Source: Paratinospora sagittata
Taxonomy: Eukaryota > Streptophyta > Magnoliopsida > Ranunculales > Menispermaceae
Direction: 5' to 3'
Assembly: GCA_035771175.1 (NCBI GenBank)
Contig: CM069602.1
Span: forward strand, 14,097,116 to 14,161,115
Length of the DNA: 64,000 nucleotides
Under the pieces are notes generated by a model. It was not told the DNA's origin. It made no database searches and saw only the letters and a program-made list of their open reading frames with translations. A program made the position numbers and the translations under genes. Of the stretch, positions 11,290-23,816 are shown piece by piece (the first letter of the stretch is position 1; the number at the start of each line of letters is the position of its first letter).

Positions 11290-13130
11290 AATTCCATTAG
11301 ACTAATGAAAAGTCAACAATATCTTTTGGCATATTTGTAAAACCAAAAAGGAACATCTTCTATCCAAACCATACAATCATCCAAAGATAAACCAAACTTT
11401 GCTAGTGCATGAGCTATCGAATTACTTGACCTGGGGGTGTGATTAGAACCTTTAATGTCTGCATCTTTTGCTACTTCTAGTATATCCCGAGTGATGAGCT
11501 CCATCTCCGGACCTAGTTTCGATGGTGATGATATAGCTCTAATGACATCAGTCGAGTCTGATTCTACCCATAGGGGCACGTAGAAGGATTCCACCGCCAG
11601 CTTACTCCTTCCCTCATCGCCATACACTCTGCAATCTCCACTAGAACTGTCATTGAGAATTTTCTTGTTGTTGCTGTCATCACTTCACCCTTATGATTCC
11701 TGACTATCATGCCCACACCAATAGTGCCGTGTTCTTTATCCAAGGCTGCATCCACATTGAGTTTGAACTCTCTTTCTGGAGGTGGGAACCAGTGCTGCGT
11801 CGGGGATGGGTTCCCGTGGTAAACATTTTTGATAATTCTATTCTCATTGGCTGCTTCTTTGAACTGGTAAATATAGGCCATGGTGTTGCTTACTATGTCC
11901 GCTCCCTTCCTAACTATACCTCCATGGAATACCATGTTCCTGTTGTTCCATAGATGCCATAATAACATGACTGCCTGTTCCATCTCTTCACATTGATCCA
12001 TGGTGCCCGTTTGAAGATGGCCTTGGATCAGCTCCTTGCTCACGACCCTGGTAATCTTACCCTTGTCGCCTAGTAAAACCGCCCATGCTTCCCTTGAGAC
12101 TTTATATGTGGCAAAAATATGCATTAGGGTATCGAAGTCCTCATTACATAACACACAACGACCAATATTTGCTATTTTTCTGTTAGCAAACACCTCCCCT
12201 ATCGACAAACAATTATGAAGTAGTTTCCAAAAGAATAGTTTTATCTTGTTTGGAATATGGAGGTTCCAAACGTTTTTCCACCAAGCTTTGAGGGTAGCTT
12301 GGTTAGAGGATGAGCATGGTGATTGGTTACCTCTTGCAAGCATACCCACTTCTCACTGTACACTCTCCCTTCTTCTCGTAGTGCCAGATGAGACTGTCCT
12401 GGGGCTTCTTTAGGCTGAGAGGGATTGATAAAATGGTTGTTGCATCTTCTGGCATGAAATTGCTTCTTATGAGTTCAATGTCCCACTGTCCTGCGCTATT
12501 CACTAGGTCAGATACCTTACTAATTCCCGAAGTTGCTGGCAGTGTGTAAGACCAAAGGGTGGTTTCCCTTGGTAGCCAACATGGAAAATCCGAACGTTCT
12601 CTCTGTTGCCAATACACTATCTGGATCCTTTTTCCAGCAGATCCCTACTTCATAGAATGCTTCTCCATAGATATGATGGGTTGGACCCTTTTTTTGCTTC
12701 CCAGAAAGATGAAATTTTGTAGTACTTTGCTTTGAAGACTCCCTCTACTAGTGATCCCTCTCTTTTAATTAATCTTCATCCTTGTTTGGCCAGCATTGCT
12801 TGATTGAAAGACTTCATATCTTTGAATCCCAATCCCCCCACATGCTTTGATAGGCTTAGATATTTCCATTTCTTCCAGTGGATCTTCCTTTCTGTCTCTG
12901 TGTCCCCTCACTAAAACCTTGCCATTATGCTTTCCAGCTTGTTCCAAATATTGCATGGTAGCTTAAAACAACTCATTGCGTATGCGGGAATTGCTTGAAT
13001 CACATCCTTCAGTAAGACTTCCCTACCCCCAACAGAGAACATCCCCTTTTTCCGCCATTGAGTTTCTTCCAAACTCGATCAATAATCTAATCAAAAGAGC
13101 TAGTCTTGTTTCTTGAGATCACGGTAGGAA
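11290..13130 (-). mobile_element. Degenerate LINE (non-LTR retrotransposon), C-terminal part
   Basis: On the minus strand the order is the end of a reverse transcriptase (segments around GKVLVRGHRDRK, KPIKACGGIGIQ and FNQA-like text, 12956-12765), the linker typical of plant LINEs (12617-12327, SLIWHYEKKGECTVRSGY), a zf-RVT domain (KIKLFFWKLLHNCL, CVLCNEDFDTLMHIF, about 12270-12080) and an RNase H domain (LNVDAAL, GVGMIVRNHKGEV, VESDSTDVI, SNSIAHALAKFGL, about 11790-11390). Frames shift several times and stops occur, so it is dead. The 5' half (ORF1, endonuclease, most of RT) is missing, as usual for 5'-truncated LINEs. Confidence 0.85.
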
Positions 13131-13159
13131 GGCCTAAGTGTGGTACATGGTGTTGCTTG

Positions 13160-14044
13160 CTATGTCCGCTCCCTCATAAAATAAAAGAAAACTTAAATAA
13201 AACAAATATTAAACTAAACTAAAGCTAGAGAATTTAGATAAAAGAGTTTGTAGATATTAGAGAACTTGTGCTCTTTATTAATAATTATATTGAGATACAA
13301 GACCCCTTTATATAGACTTTTTGGTATAGGGGGTTACAACACTCATTTACACAATATATTTAATGCAATTAAGAGCAATCAAATAATCTCATGAATTTGG
13401 AGGTTAATTTAAAATATAGGAATTACAAGCATTGAAATTGGAGGTTATTGGATGGGTATTCAACACATTTATAATACTCCCCTTTTGAATACCCTCTATA
13501 CGTGAAAATATGTCTCGTTAAAACCTTACTAGATAAAACCTTGTGGAAAAGAAGAAAAAAACTAGTAAATGACAAATAGTACAATTCTCAATGAGTCTTA
13601 TATTGTTTAAGACTATCTCATTAAAAACCTTACTAAGAAAACTCATTAGGACAAAACCACAACGAAGGAAAAAAAAGTATAGTCTTAAAAGAATAACTCC
13701 TCTTTTAATTCTCTCCCTTATGATGATATGTGTGAACTTTCTTCTATTACTTTGCTGGAAATATCTTTGAGTCAACGCATCCCAATATTATATGCAAGTT
13801 TTTTTAATACTGTGGTCGGCAAAGCTTTTGTAAACAAGTCTGCAAGATTTTCACTCGATCTTATTTGTTGGACATCAATTTCACAATTCTTCTGAAGCTC
13901 ATGAATAAAAAAGAATTTTGGTGAAATATGTTTGATTCTATCACCCTTGATATAACATTCTCTTAATTATGCAATACGTGTTACATTATTTTCATATAAT
14001 GTTGGAGGACAATCTTTGATATGAAGATAATGCAAAATGTATTG
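13160..14044 (-). mobile_element. Copia retrotransposon 3' fragment (end of pol plus part of the LTR)
   Basis: The minus strand from 14044 to about 13775 encodes the last ~85 residues of a copia RNase H/pol end: GDRIKH, PKFFFIHELQKN, DVQQIRSSENLADLFTKALP and NIGMR followed by a stop. Downstream lies a polypurine tract (aaaaggggag, about 13477-13486), then LTR-like sequence down to ~13160. The element is truncated exactly at 14044/14045, where another repeat begins with TGTAACACCCCG. Confidence 0.7.
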
Positions 14045-14500
14045 TGTAACACCCCGTACATTTGAGTCAAACACATACGTTGACTTACGCGTATATCAAG
14101 ATGTATAATATATGTATTTTATAAATATTGGCCAAATATACGCGTATATGAAAATATATGCTATATCTAAGGGATATGAGCAAATAAATCGAATTATTAA
14201 ATGAATAATATAAGTTTAATTAGTTGAATGGGTTAGGTTAATTAAATATGTGAAATGAATTGATGATTAAATGATTTAATGCATTAACTAATAAGATGGG
14301 GAGCTGCTTTATTAAATAGCATGAAAAGTATGGAAAACATTAGAGCATGAAATTTTTGGATGAAAGAGATGAGAGGTAGATAGTTATGTGGAGCATGGGT
14401 GTATAAGATCACCCTCACATTGCTGTCATTTAATCCTCTTCTCTCCAACGTGATTTGAAGAAAGAAGAGGGAATGTTTTAAAGGGGTTTTTTTCATACAA
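14045..14500 (+). mobile_element. LTR-like fragment starting TGTAACACCCCG
   Basis: The first ~110 bp align with the start of the solo LTR at 21646 (shared catacgttgac, cgtatatc and tataatat blocks). I find no matching end with CA and no target-site duplication, so the right boundary is unknown and the copy is probably truncated. Confidence 0.5.
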
Positions 14501-15510
14501 AGGCATGATATTTTTTTTTATATCCCCAAAAAGGCACTAAAAATTATTATATCCAAAAGTAGGTAACTTTTGGATAGCAAGGCGCCACGCTGTCCAAAAG
14601 TCACCCATCCCCTTTTTTATTTTTATTTATTTTTTATCTCAAGCTCATGCCGCCCATTGGGTTAAAAAGTTTAAAAACAACCGCTCAAGGTTTAGGGGAT
14701 TTGCGATTTCAAGAGGCAGCACCTCGAAAAAAAATTAAAAAAAAAACTTTAAAAGCTATCGCACAAGGGTTTTACCAAAACCTTGTGCGATTTTTACCCA
14801 AACCCCTGTAAAATCGAAGAAGAACTCTTGCAGTAAAAAAAGAAAAACTGAAAACCCTTGTACAATTTATTTTACTCTCGTAGTAAAAAAGAAAAATAAA
14901 AAAAACCCAGGTTCCCGTGCGTGATCTCTCCGGTGACCGACGGCGGCGGCTCTTTCCAGAATCTTCTCTCTTCTGCATCTTCCGTTCTCTCTCTCTCTGG
15001 GATTGAATATCGTTGGTTTGATTCTGTTCTAACCTTTTATAGTTGAAAATAGTTAAGTTTTCTAGGGTTATTGTTGTTGTTGTTGAAAATCGTTGGTTTG
15101 ATTTGAGAGATGCTTATTGTTGCTGTTGATGTTGTTTTTGACTGATTTTTTAAGTTTTTTTGTTGATTCTAAAGATGTTAATTTAATCCTTGTTGTTGAT
15201 GTGTTTAGTTTGATACGGAAGCTATATTTTTTTCCTTGAAAGTAGAATATTATTAGAGTAGTATTGCCTACAAAAATAACCATTTTAGTAATTCTTTTTT
15301 TTTTTTAGATTTTTGTCAATTTTAAATATCTCTTTATATAAACTTTGTTGTTGTATTTGGTGGTGGTAGTTGAGCTACATGCTAGGAAACATATTTATTA
15401 AATTTTTATGTAGGCTTTTTTTATTTATTCTCAAAAACAAATTATTCAACTTGCATTTATTTATTTAAGTTTCTAATTGACAATTGGTTTTTGAGCAATT
15501 TTATATGTAG
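14500..15510. other. Non-coding stretch upstream of the MULE
   Basis: No gene is seen. There is a short hairpin at 14758-14791 with 11-bp arms (atcgcacaagg). Low-complexity A and T tracts dominate. Part of it may be the decayed 5' flank of the MULE that follows, but no terminal inverted repeat could be paired. Confidence 0.35.
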
Positions 15511-15512
15511 CA

Positions 15513-15641
15513 GTGTTACATTGACACCCAAAGCATACATCACCTTTATACATCGTTGGATTGCCTCGAATCATGTGTTAGTACATAATTTGAGGCAATC
15601 CAATAGTGTTTAAAGGTTATGTACACTTTGGATGTACAGTG
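15513..15641. mobile_element. MITE-like hairpin, copy b
   Basis: Core arms ttggattgcctcgaat and tgaggcaatccaa (15556-15605) extend as an imperfect inverted repeat of about 60 bp per arm (acccaaagcatacat on the left, reverse of acactttggatgtaca on the right). Confidence 0.6.
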
Positions 15642-15955
15642 ACTTTAGTATTTCCCTTTTATATGTAGTTTTAAGAAGTCCAATCAAACCATGCAAGAGT
15701 ATAATGTTCCTTGCCAAGCCTTGTTTAATGAGAACATAGAGAGATTGCAATTGAAGGAATGGGTTTCAGCTTTAACAAGAATGTGGGCAGGAAATTGAGA
15801 AAGAGATCCAAACTAGAAAGTGAGAAAGCATCTTATGTTAGGTAGGAATTAGGAGTCATATTCTTATATATATAGGATTTGTTCAATTGGATTAATGGTG
15901 AGAAATTTCAAAAGGCACTTTTTTATCATCCCTCCTCTTGAATCTTAAATGTCAG

Positions 15956-16928
15956 TGTGGCGACCCCGCACCCCGGACCACCAACCCCGTAGGGAATGGC
16001 TTCCCCTACGCCGGGGCGGGACACCCGACGTAGGCATCTCCGACCACCCCTCAACTCCCGTGAGGTGGTTGAGACCCTACGAGCCTTATCTCAAACAACG
16101 ACATAATATCAAAAGGTACTAAACAAAACTACCAACCGTATTAACCATCCAAGACAAGAGATAATCCATAAAAATGAACCATAAATAAAATCATAATCCC
16201 TACAGTCCATTAAAATCGACATACACATAAAGTCCAAAATTGTGGGTACAAATAAAAACCGTCATATGCCCACATGGTCTATCTAACAAGTCTCAACTCA
16301 CCCATACTACAATGTGGTAAGTATTATAATTACATAATCCAAAATATAATACTTCATAATTTAAAACACTGTTCAATCAAAATGCCTATCAACTCACATC
16401 GAGGTCTTGGATTCTCTCGCAGGCAAGGCCCTCAAGATATGATTACTTCATTGCCCTTATTCGGGACAGAATGACCTGAAAGAGGAAAATGAGGGTGCGA
16501 CACTTGTCCACTTTCATGGGACACTTGTCCACTTTCATGCACCAACCTTCACATGTGTTGGTCTCATACTACCCATACCAACCACATGTACTTTAACCAA
16601 TCTCATGCTTCCATGTATTTTAAATGTCAAATTCATTTAATACACCAAATTTTCATTCTCATTTATCCTTTTATTCAATCAATCCTAACCCATATCAATT
16701 CATGGTTTAATGGACCCATGCATAAATAATAACATATGAATTATACTTTAATTTAACATGACCCATATACAATTTATAATACACATATTTATATACATTA
16801 TCAAATATCAACTATACAAACATTAAACAACCATCAAACAAACACCAACCATATCAAGGCAACACAAAGAGTTTGGGTAAAGTGCAATTGGGTTATGGGC
16901 TAGATGAAATAATTTTCGGGGCGTCACA
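15956..16928. mobile_element. Solo LTR, 973 bp, with GTCAG target-site duplication
   Basis: It begins TGTGGCGACCCC and ends GGGGCGTCACA, flanked on both sides by GTCAG (15951-15955 and 16929-16933). TG...CA ends plus a 5-bp duplication are the hallmark of an LTR retrotransposon reduced to a solo LTR by recombination. There is no coding content. A 21-bp tandem duplication lies inside at 16499-16540. Orientation is not certain; the minus reading (TGTGACGCCCCG) resembles many Ty3-type LTR starts. Confidence 0.7.
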
Positions 16929-17553
16929 GTCAGTTTATTTAAAATATTGCAATCTTTTATCACAGTTTAATTTCATATTGCAATCCTTTAATTTCACTCT
17001 TTTGAATCTGTTTGCTAGGATTCCTCAACTCTTTTGTAACTTTGCTTAGTACTCATCTCTCAAGCTTATAACCTTGGTAACATATTCCTAAAATTGCAAC
17101 ATTGCTATGTAGAGTTTTATGAACAGATGAAAAAGTTTTGTAGAAAGAGAAACTTCATATTAGGCAAAATTTATAATTTTCCCTAGTTCGTTGTTTTTCT
17201 TCAAAAATATTAACAAGGGTCTCTCCACTTCAACGAGTCATACAATCACATTTACACTAAAAAAAAAATAGAAATGAAATCCTAGCGTCTTGAAGGCAGC
17301 ACAGCCACGGAAGAAATTATGCAAATTACACCCAACACTAGATGACATTTTAGGTTTTAGGATTTGAAGCTAATTTCTAAGTGTTCTTCTTACACTTGAA
17401 GCTAGTTTCTAGGTGTTCTTTCTCTGTCCTTTTTTTTGCTTTTTGTTAGAACTTATTACTAATTTCTTCCAAGTCTTTGGCTTATGTGTGTGAATAATTT
17501 TGTGATTGTTGTTATTGCTAAATTGCATATTTTATGGTTGTTTAGGGCAAATT

Positions 17554-20250
17554 ATGGATGACAAAATTGTTTCCGTTATATGCTACATGAATGGAGAAAT
17601 GACGTATGGACCTAACAGTGTTGATTATAGTTGTGACCCTTCGACTGGTATTATAGTGAAAATGGGCATAAATCTTAACGAATTGGAAGATGTCATACGA
17701 GAGACGTTGTCAATAGGTCATCGATCGATGCGGTTAAGTATGATGTACCGCTATCCAATTTTCTTAGGGAGTGGAACATGTTTCTTTAAGCCCTTACCCA
17801 TTTTAAATGATCGGAGTATACAATTCATGTGGCAAGTTGTGTCTCAATTTCCACCTCCAAATACCATAAAGATCTACTTGGTTGATGAGCATATTATTGC
17901 GGATCGAGATCCTAGTGCACATCTAAACTTGTAGACTAGTCGCATTGAATCATCATGTCACAATGAAGATGAGTCGATGGATGATAGACTAAGAGATGGT
18001 GATGCAGAGGATGAATTGGTTCCCGGTGACACTTTGCCCAAAGTGTTCACGCAATCTCAACCATTTGATCCTGCAAATGACAATAATACCGAAGAACCTA
18101 GTGACGAAGATGAGAACGAAGTGGATGATGCCACTAGAGGTGACCTAGCGCTGGATGCACACGATCCTTCGTATGATCCACCTGGTTCATTTAATGAAAT
18201 AATTGATGAAGATGCACCTTTTACAGAACCAGAACGAGGGGCAGAAATCCTGCAAGAGTATGCAATGGCAACTCCAATGTACTACAATATAGATTTTGAT
18301 GCAGTTAACGTAACGACCGATGAGCATTTGTTGCAAAGTGGTGCCCGTCGAAGATACAATGGTGAGTTGTATAAAGGACTGAGGTTTAACAGTAAAGTTG
18401 ACTTACAAAACACAGTGAAACGATATTGTATTGAGCTCCACCAAGATTTTGTAGTTATTGACTCTATAAGAAATCTTGGGCTTTGCGTTGCAAGCAAGGT
18501 AGCGAAATTTTCAAATGGATGTTGCGTGCATGCAAACGCAAGTCGCATGGTCTTTTTGAGGTTACTAAGTACCATCCAACTCACACATGTGTTTACAAAG
18601 GGTTATCACAAGATCATTCCTAACTCGATTCTAACTTGATATGTGCAAAGGTATTCAATTTGGTTAATTAGGAGCCAACCATTTCTGTAGCTACTTTGCA
18701 CCAAACGGTGAGAGATAAGCTTGGCTACGACGTTTACTACAAAAGGATATGGCAAGCTAAGAGAAAAGCTTTCGTGAAGATTTTTGGTGATTGGGAAACA
18801 TTATATCAGATGTTTCGCAAGTGGAAAGATGTGCTTTTAGAAACAAATCTGGGGACATAAGTAGAATTGGAGGAATGTTCACTAGGACCGGGATTAATCT
18901 AGTTCAAGCGGTTTTTTTGGGCATTTGGACCTTGCATTGAAGGTTTCAAATATTGTAGACCCATAATTCAAATTGATGGCACCCATTTGTATGGAAAGTA
19001 TCAGGCTAAACTCTTGATCGTAACATCAGTTGATAGTAACGGACATGTTTACCCACTTGCATTTGCTGTTGTTGGAAATGAATCAGCAGTTCATGGGATT
19101 GGTTTATGAAAAATTGGCGAAGCCGTGTAACTGATAGAAGAGGCATTTGTGTGATATCAGATCGACACAAGGGAATAATCAGTGCAATGGATGAGCCTTC
19201 CAACGGTTGGTGCGAGCCTCTTAGGCATCATAGGCTTTGTATACGTCATGTGGGTAGCAATTTGAATGAAAAGTTCAAGAACAATGACTTAAAAGACTTA
19301 GAAAAACTAGCAAGCCAACAACACCAACCACGCAAGTTGGCTGCATACCTAGATCATATTAAAATGTTGAATCATGAAGCTCATAGATGGCTTTCTAAGA
19401 TTGATAAGAAGAAATGGATGCAGGCATATGATGAGGGCTATCGATATGGTTGGATGACTACAAACCTCGTAAGTATGGAATTTTGAATTTATATGTTATT
19501 TTGACCTCTATGTATTACTTGCTTAGATATAAAAAAAAATATATATGTTTTTTTTTGTTTACTTCAATTGCAGAGTGTTTCAATGGTGTACTTAAAGGTG
19601 CTAGGATGTTGCCAATATGTGTTTTGATTCAAATTACTTTCTATCGATGTATTAAGTATTTTGAAACAAGGCAAAAAAAGTATAAGGAAGCTGTGAAGAA
19701 TGGTGAAGAGTATACTCCCTATGCAATGAAATTGCTTCAACGATGGCAACAAAAGTCAAAGGCTTATCAAGTAACACTTATTGACAGGGTGCGAGGAGAT
19801 TTTAAGGTGATGACTGGTCGTAGTGGGTTTCATATGGATAGGGGCAACCATAAGCAAGTTGTGAACCTATCTTATAGGACTTGCAGTTGCCAGATATGGT
19901 GAAGCTTTGGCATTCCTTGCTCACATGTCATTGCTGTGTGTGCCTTTGCCAGAATTAATCATTGGAGCTTTGTGGAGGAATATTATCGTTGGGATTCTTT
20001 TATATTATGCTCCTCCACACCCTTCAGAGCCATTCCACATGAAGATTATTGGCCATCAGTGAGATATTTTTTTCCACTACAACCACCTGGTCTCATGAAA
20101 CGTAAGAAAGGATTACCAGTTTCAAAGCGTATTAGAAATGAGATGGATTGGTGAGAACCATCCGAGAAGCTTCATTGTGGACATTGTCATCAACGTGGAC
20201 ACAATAGGAGAAAATGCCCAACCTTGCGAGGAAGACAGTCTTCCTAACCC
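17554..20250 (+). pseudogene. MuDR/MULE transposase, decayed
   Basis: Reading along the + strand: an N-terminal PB1-like MuDR domain (MDDKIVSVICYMNGEM, to 17934), an acidic linker (17977-18250), the plant MuDR DNA-binding domain (YKGLRFNSKVDLQNTVK, then a CKRKSHGLFEVTKYHPTHTC block in a shifted frame near 18520-18590), the DDE transposase core (IIQIDGTHLYGKY near 18970 and VISDRHKGI near 19160), a SWIM zinc finger (CSCQIW, GIPCSHVIAVCAF near 19880-19950) and a CCHC knuckle (CGHCHQRGHNRRKCP near 20178). In-frame stops (for example 17932 and 18858) and several frameshifts abolish function. A PMD gene follows on the same strand, as in known PMD-bearing MULEs. No terminal inverted repeats were identified. 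Confidence 0.88.
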
Positions 20251-20340
20251 ATAGCATGTGATGATTGTTGACAAGCCAATCTACTATTTTGTTTTATTTT
20301 TTTTGTTTTTCCTTGTGGGCATGTATTATAGTATTGTCAA

Positions 20341-20830
20341 CATATGACCATATTTGGGTATGCATTGTCATTCTTGTAACTATAACATTTATTATGAGGA
20401 GAATGAGTTAGTTATCATGTGTTATATTATGGATTTCTAATAGCTTCTTTGGCTTGAATATATGTTATAATGTAGTTTGCATTCTTTATGGCCACATATT
20501 GTCATTCTTGCAACTATAATATTTATTATGAAGAGAATGAGTACTAGTTATCATGTGTTATATTATGGATTTCTAATGATTTCTTTGGCTTGAATATATG
20601 TTATAATGTAGTTTGCATTCTTTATGACCATATTTTGTTATTCTTGTAACTATAATATTTGTTATAAAGAGAATGAGTACTAGTTATCATGTGTTATATT
20701 ATGGATTTCTAATGACTTCTTTGGCTTGAATATATGTTATAATGTAGTTTGCATTCTTTATGGCCATATTTTGCCATTCTTGTAACTATAACATTTATTA
20801 TGAAGAGAATGAGTACTAATTGTTACGTAT
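20341..20830. repeat. 136-bp tandem repeat, about 3.5 copies
   Basis: The motif ggcttgaatatatgttataa recurs at 20451, 20587 and 20723 (136-bp spacing); gaatgagt recurs at 20401, 20535, 20671 and 20807. Copies differ by only a few bases. The array lies between the transposase and the PMD gene of the MULE, in its presumed 3' or intergenic region. Confidence 0.85.
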
Positions 20831-21645
20831 GAAACAATTTTCATGTTGAGTAACTCTCAGGTGTATTCATTTGTTTGTTGATTACAACATATATGGATCT
20901 TGGTCCGTCTAATTTTCATCCATTTGATCATTGGAGTTTTGATCCTTCATATCCAGATATGAGTATGCAATGTGAATTTTTGATTATTAATATTGAATAT
21001 CAACAAGATTGTAAAGTAGATATGCTACTCCAGAGACTTACAATATTGGTTTTCTTATTGTAGGTGGTGGTGTCAATCCCGGTCTATCCAACCCTTCTCC
21101 ATTTCGTTTTCGTCATTCTGATCCTGTTGTCCCATCCATGCGTATGTACTACATATTTTCACTTATACCATTTAAGTTTGAAGGAATTACACCATTGTCC
21201 TCTTAAATACTCAGATCCAATAGTTGCATATGTGTATTCAATACTTAACTAATACTATGATTATTATGTCATTGCAGCTAGTATGGATCTAGGTCCTTCC
21301 AATCCTTCAGTCCTGTATATGCAAGACAGGCATAGATCATCCATTGTTTGGGATGAGTCGGTATGTCTATACTTACAATGTATTTTGGTTTATATATTTA
21401 ATAATTGTTATGTTAGTTTTTTGCCTTAACCTCGATGGCATGTCCATTGGGATATTGAACAGCATGGGCATCATATGCGTGCTAGGCGTCGCGATGCATC
21501 CTTACATCGCCAAATGCCCATCCAAAGCATGCTACTTCAACCTTTACAAGAAACAGGTTTCTATGGGGTAGCTCGGGTGGAGTTTATTACCCTTGATTGA
21601 CAGTTGATTACCGCCTTAGTTGAGAGGTGGAGGCTAGAGACTCAT

Positions 21646-23816
21646 TGTAACACCCCGTAAATTTAATTAACTACATACGTTGACGTACACGTATATCGAG
21701 ATATATAATATACGTATTTTATACGTAGGAGCGAAATATATGTGTGTATGATTGAGTGTATGAAGAAAAAAGACAAATATACGTGTGTATGGTGCTTACA
21801 AGTTAAAGTTTGGAGTTGAATTATGTGGATTGAGTGTATAGAAGAAGAAAAAGATGAATAAAGGAAGAAAAAAATTAAAATAACAATAAAGTTACTGTTT
21901 AGTACTATTTAGTGAACAGTACCAAATGAACAGTATTTCGTATGGAATAAAAAAAAAACGACAAAAAAAAAATATCAAACGAAGTTCCAGAGAGGGAAAG
22001 AAAGAACCGAGAGAAGAAGGAGAAGAAGAAAAAGAAAGAACGCGGGATTCACGCGAAATTCGGACCCGTGGTAAGTGATTTTCATTCTTTTTCTTCGTGA
22101 AATTACTATCTAAGCTAGATGTGATGATTCTAGCGGACTAATTTTAGCTATGGGAGCCGTTTTACGGCGTTTTAACAAATTGGGGTTTTGACCCCAACGT
22201 GAATGAAAACCCGCTAGGAAGGTAGAAAAACGCTCCCTGGACTGTCGGAACTCCGAATCTGTGGTTAGATTCGATTTCAGGAGTTTTGGAGACCGTTTGA
22301 CAATTTTAATACAATGTACATCTTTCGGATGAATAGTAAATAGTGCACAGTAAATAGTGAATAGTGAATAGTAAATAGTAAATAGTAATAGTGAATAGTA
22401 AATAGTGCACAGTGAATAATAAATAGTGCACAGTGCACAGTAAATGGTAAATAGTGCACAGTAAATAGTAAATAGTAAATAGTGAGTGATGTGAATAGTA
22501 CTGTGTACAGCGATGTGAACCCAATGAAACCCCAGTTTGAGATCATAAAATCGTGAAGAACTACATTCCGGACGTAACATGATATTGGATATGATTTGAT
22601 CATTTTAGTAACTAAGTATATGGTGTCGTGAAAATATTATTTGGACATCTATTTTCACTGTTATTTCTTGTGGAAATATCTAGATTGACCACAGAAACGA
22701 GATACTAGTTTCTTCAACTGCTTATGAGTCCTAAATGGATTTATTATTCGTGATTTGAAGTGAGTTGAGAAATGAAAGATGTAAATAGATATGAATACAG
22801 GAAATTGAATTATGAAGTGATTATGACAGGTTAAATTCGTTGGATTTAACTTGGAGCTGGACTCGAAAGCGACGATGATTGGGTTTAAGTTGAACGTGTT
22901 GTACTGTGAGTATAGTTTTCTTGATTTGGTTCTTGTATGGCATTGTACACATATAACTGTTTGATTGTATGCATGTTATATTTTTATATAATGCATGGAG
23001 TTTTATGGATCATGCAAATTGATTTTAGAAATTGGAGTTTATAATGATGAGGCTTTGCGATTCCTCGTCGTCATTTCGTTAGGAATTAGACCCGGATGAG
23101 GTTTTGCGAGTCTGTCCTAACAAGGATTGCGATCCTTGAAATGACTGTAAATTGGGTAATAAGAAGCTGTGTCTACCTTGTACGGCCATACAAGGGATAG
23201 ACCCGCTCTCTTGCCTTGCGGAGGAGGGAGATTGTGCATTGTGTTATTGAAAATCATGAAAATGTATGTTGTTGACATGTATAATATATTCGTTGAATGA
23301 TGCATGTGTTGAATAAGTGTTTGAAATGATTTTAAATGTCATATTTCTATAAATGTATATAATTGTCATCTCAAGAACTATATTCACTGAGCTGTTGATT
23401 GCTCACCTCATTTCCTCCAATATTTCAGGTATTGAGTCAAAGGGAAAAGGAAAACTCCGTGAGTGATACTCACGTGAACCTTCGTCTGGTACGTGTATGT
23501 CTGATTGGAGGAAATAACTTTTGTTATTTTGATATGTATAATTATCATACATTATAGATATATGTATTCTTATCTAGATGGGATGTGTGGGCATATATTT
23601 ATATTGGATGAGGAAATGATAATTTGATGTGTGAAGGAATGGAATGGTTATGGGATTTGATTTGTGGTATATAAAAAAAAAATTATTGTACATTTTGGGA
23701 AGGTTTGTGAGAGTACGTGAAGGCTGGCAGTGTATTATATACTGTATATGGATATGTACAGTGTATAGTACGCTGTGCCGGTCATGACGTCAGCTTACGT
23801 CAGGGGCGTCGTGACA
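21646..23816. mobile_element. Solo LTR, 2171 bp, inserted in a PMD exon, CTCAT duplication
   Basis: It begins TGTAACACCCCGTAA and ends GGGGCGTCGTGACA. CTCAT flanks it at 21641-21645 and 23817-23821. Removing the element and one CTCAT restores the PMD reading frame (RLETH|IFHLPHGEC), proving both boundaries. No gag or pol coding region lies inside, only a purine-rich stretch near 22000 and a tagtaaatagtg repeat at 22325-22500, so this is a solo LTR. A related, truncated copy starts at 14045. Confidence 0.88.
22325..22500. repeat. Degenerate (taaatagtgaatag)n minisatellite inside the solo LTR
   Basis: About 175 bp built of the 7-mers aatagta and aatagtg interspersed with gcacagt. Translated on the minus strand it gives Tyr/Leu/Phe-Thr-Ile strings that are artefacts of the repeat. 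Confidence 0.85.

Noticed and set aside
22325..22500. CRISPR-like array
   Set aside because: Units are 7-14 bp and contiguous with no spacers, and the genome is a plant.
22110..22603. Overlapping Tyr/Thr/Leu-rich open frames on the minus strand
   Set aside because: They are translations of the aatagta/aatagtg repeat inside a solo LTR; all three frames stay open because the repeat lacks stops.
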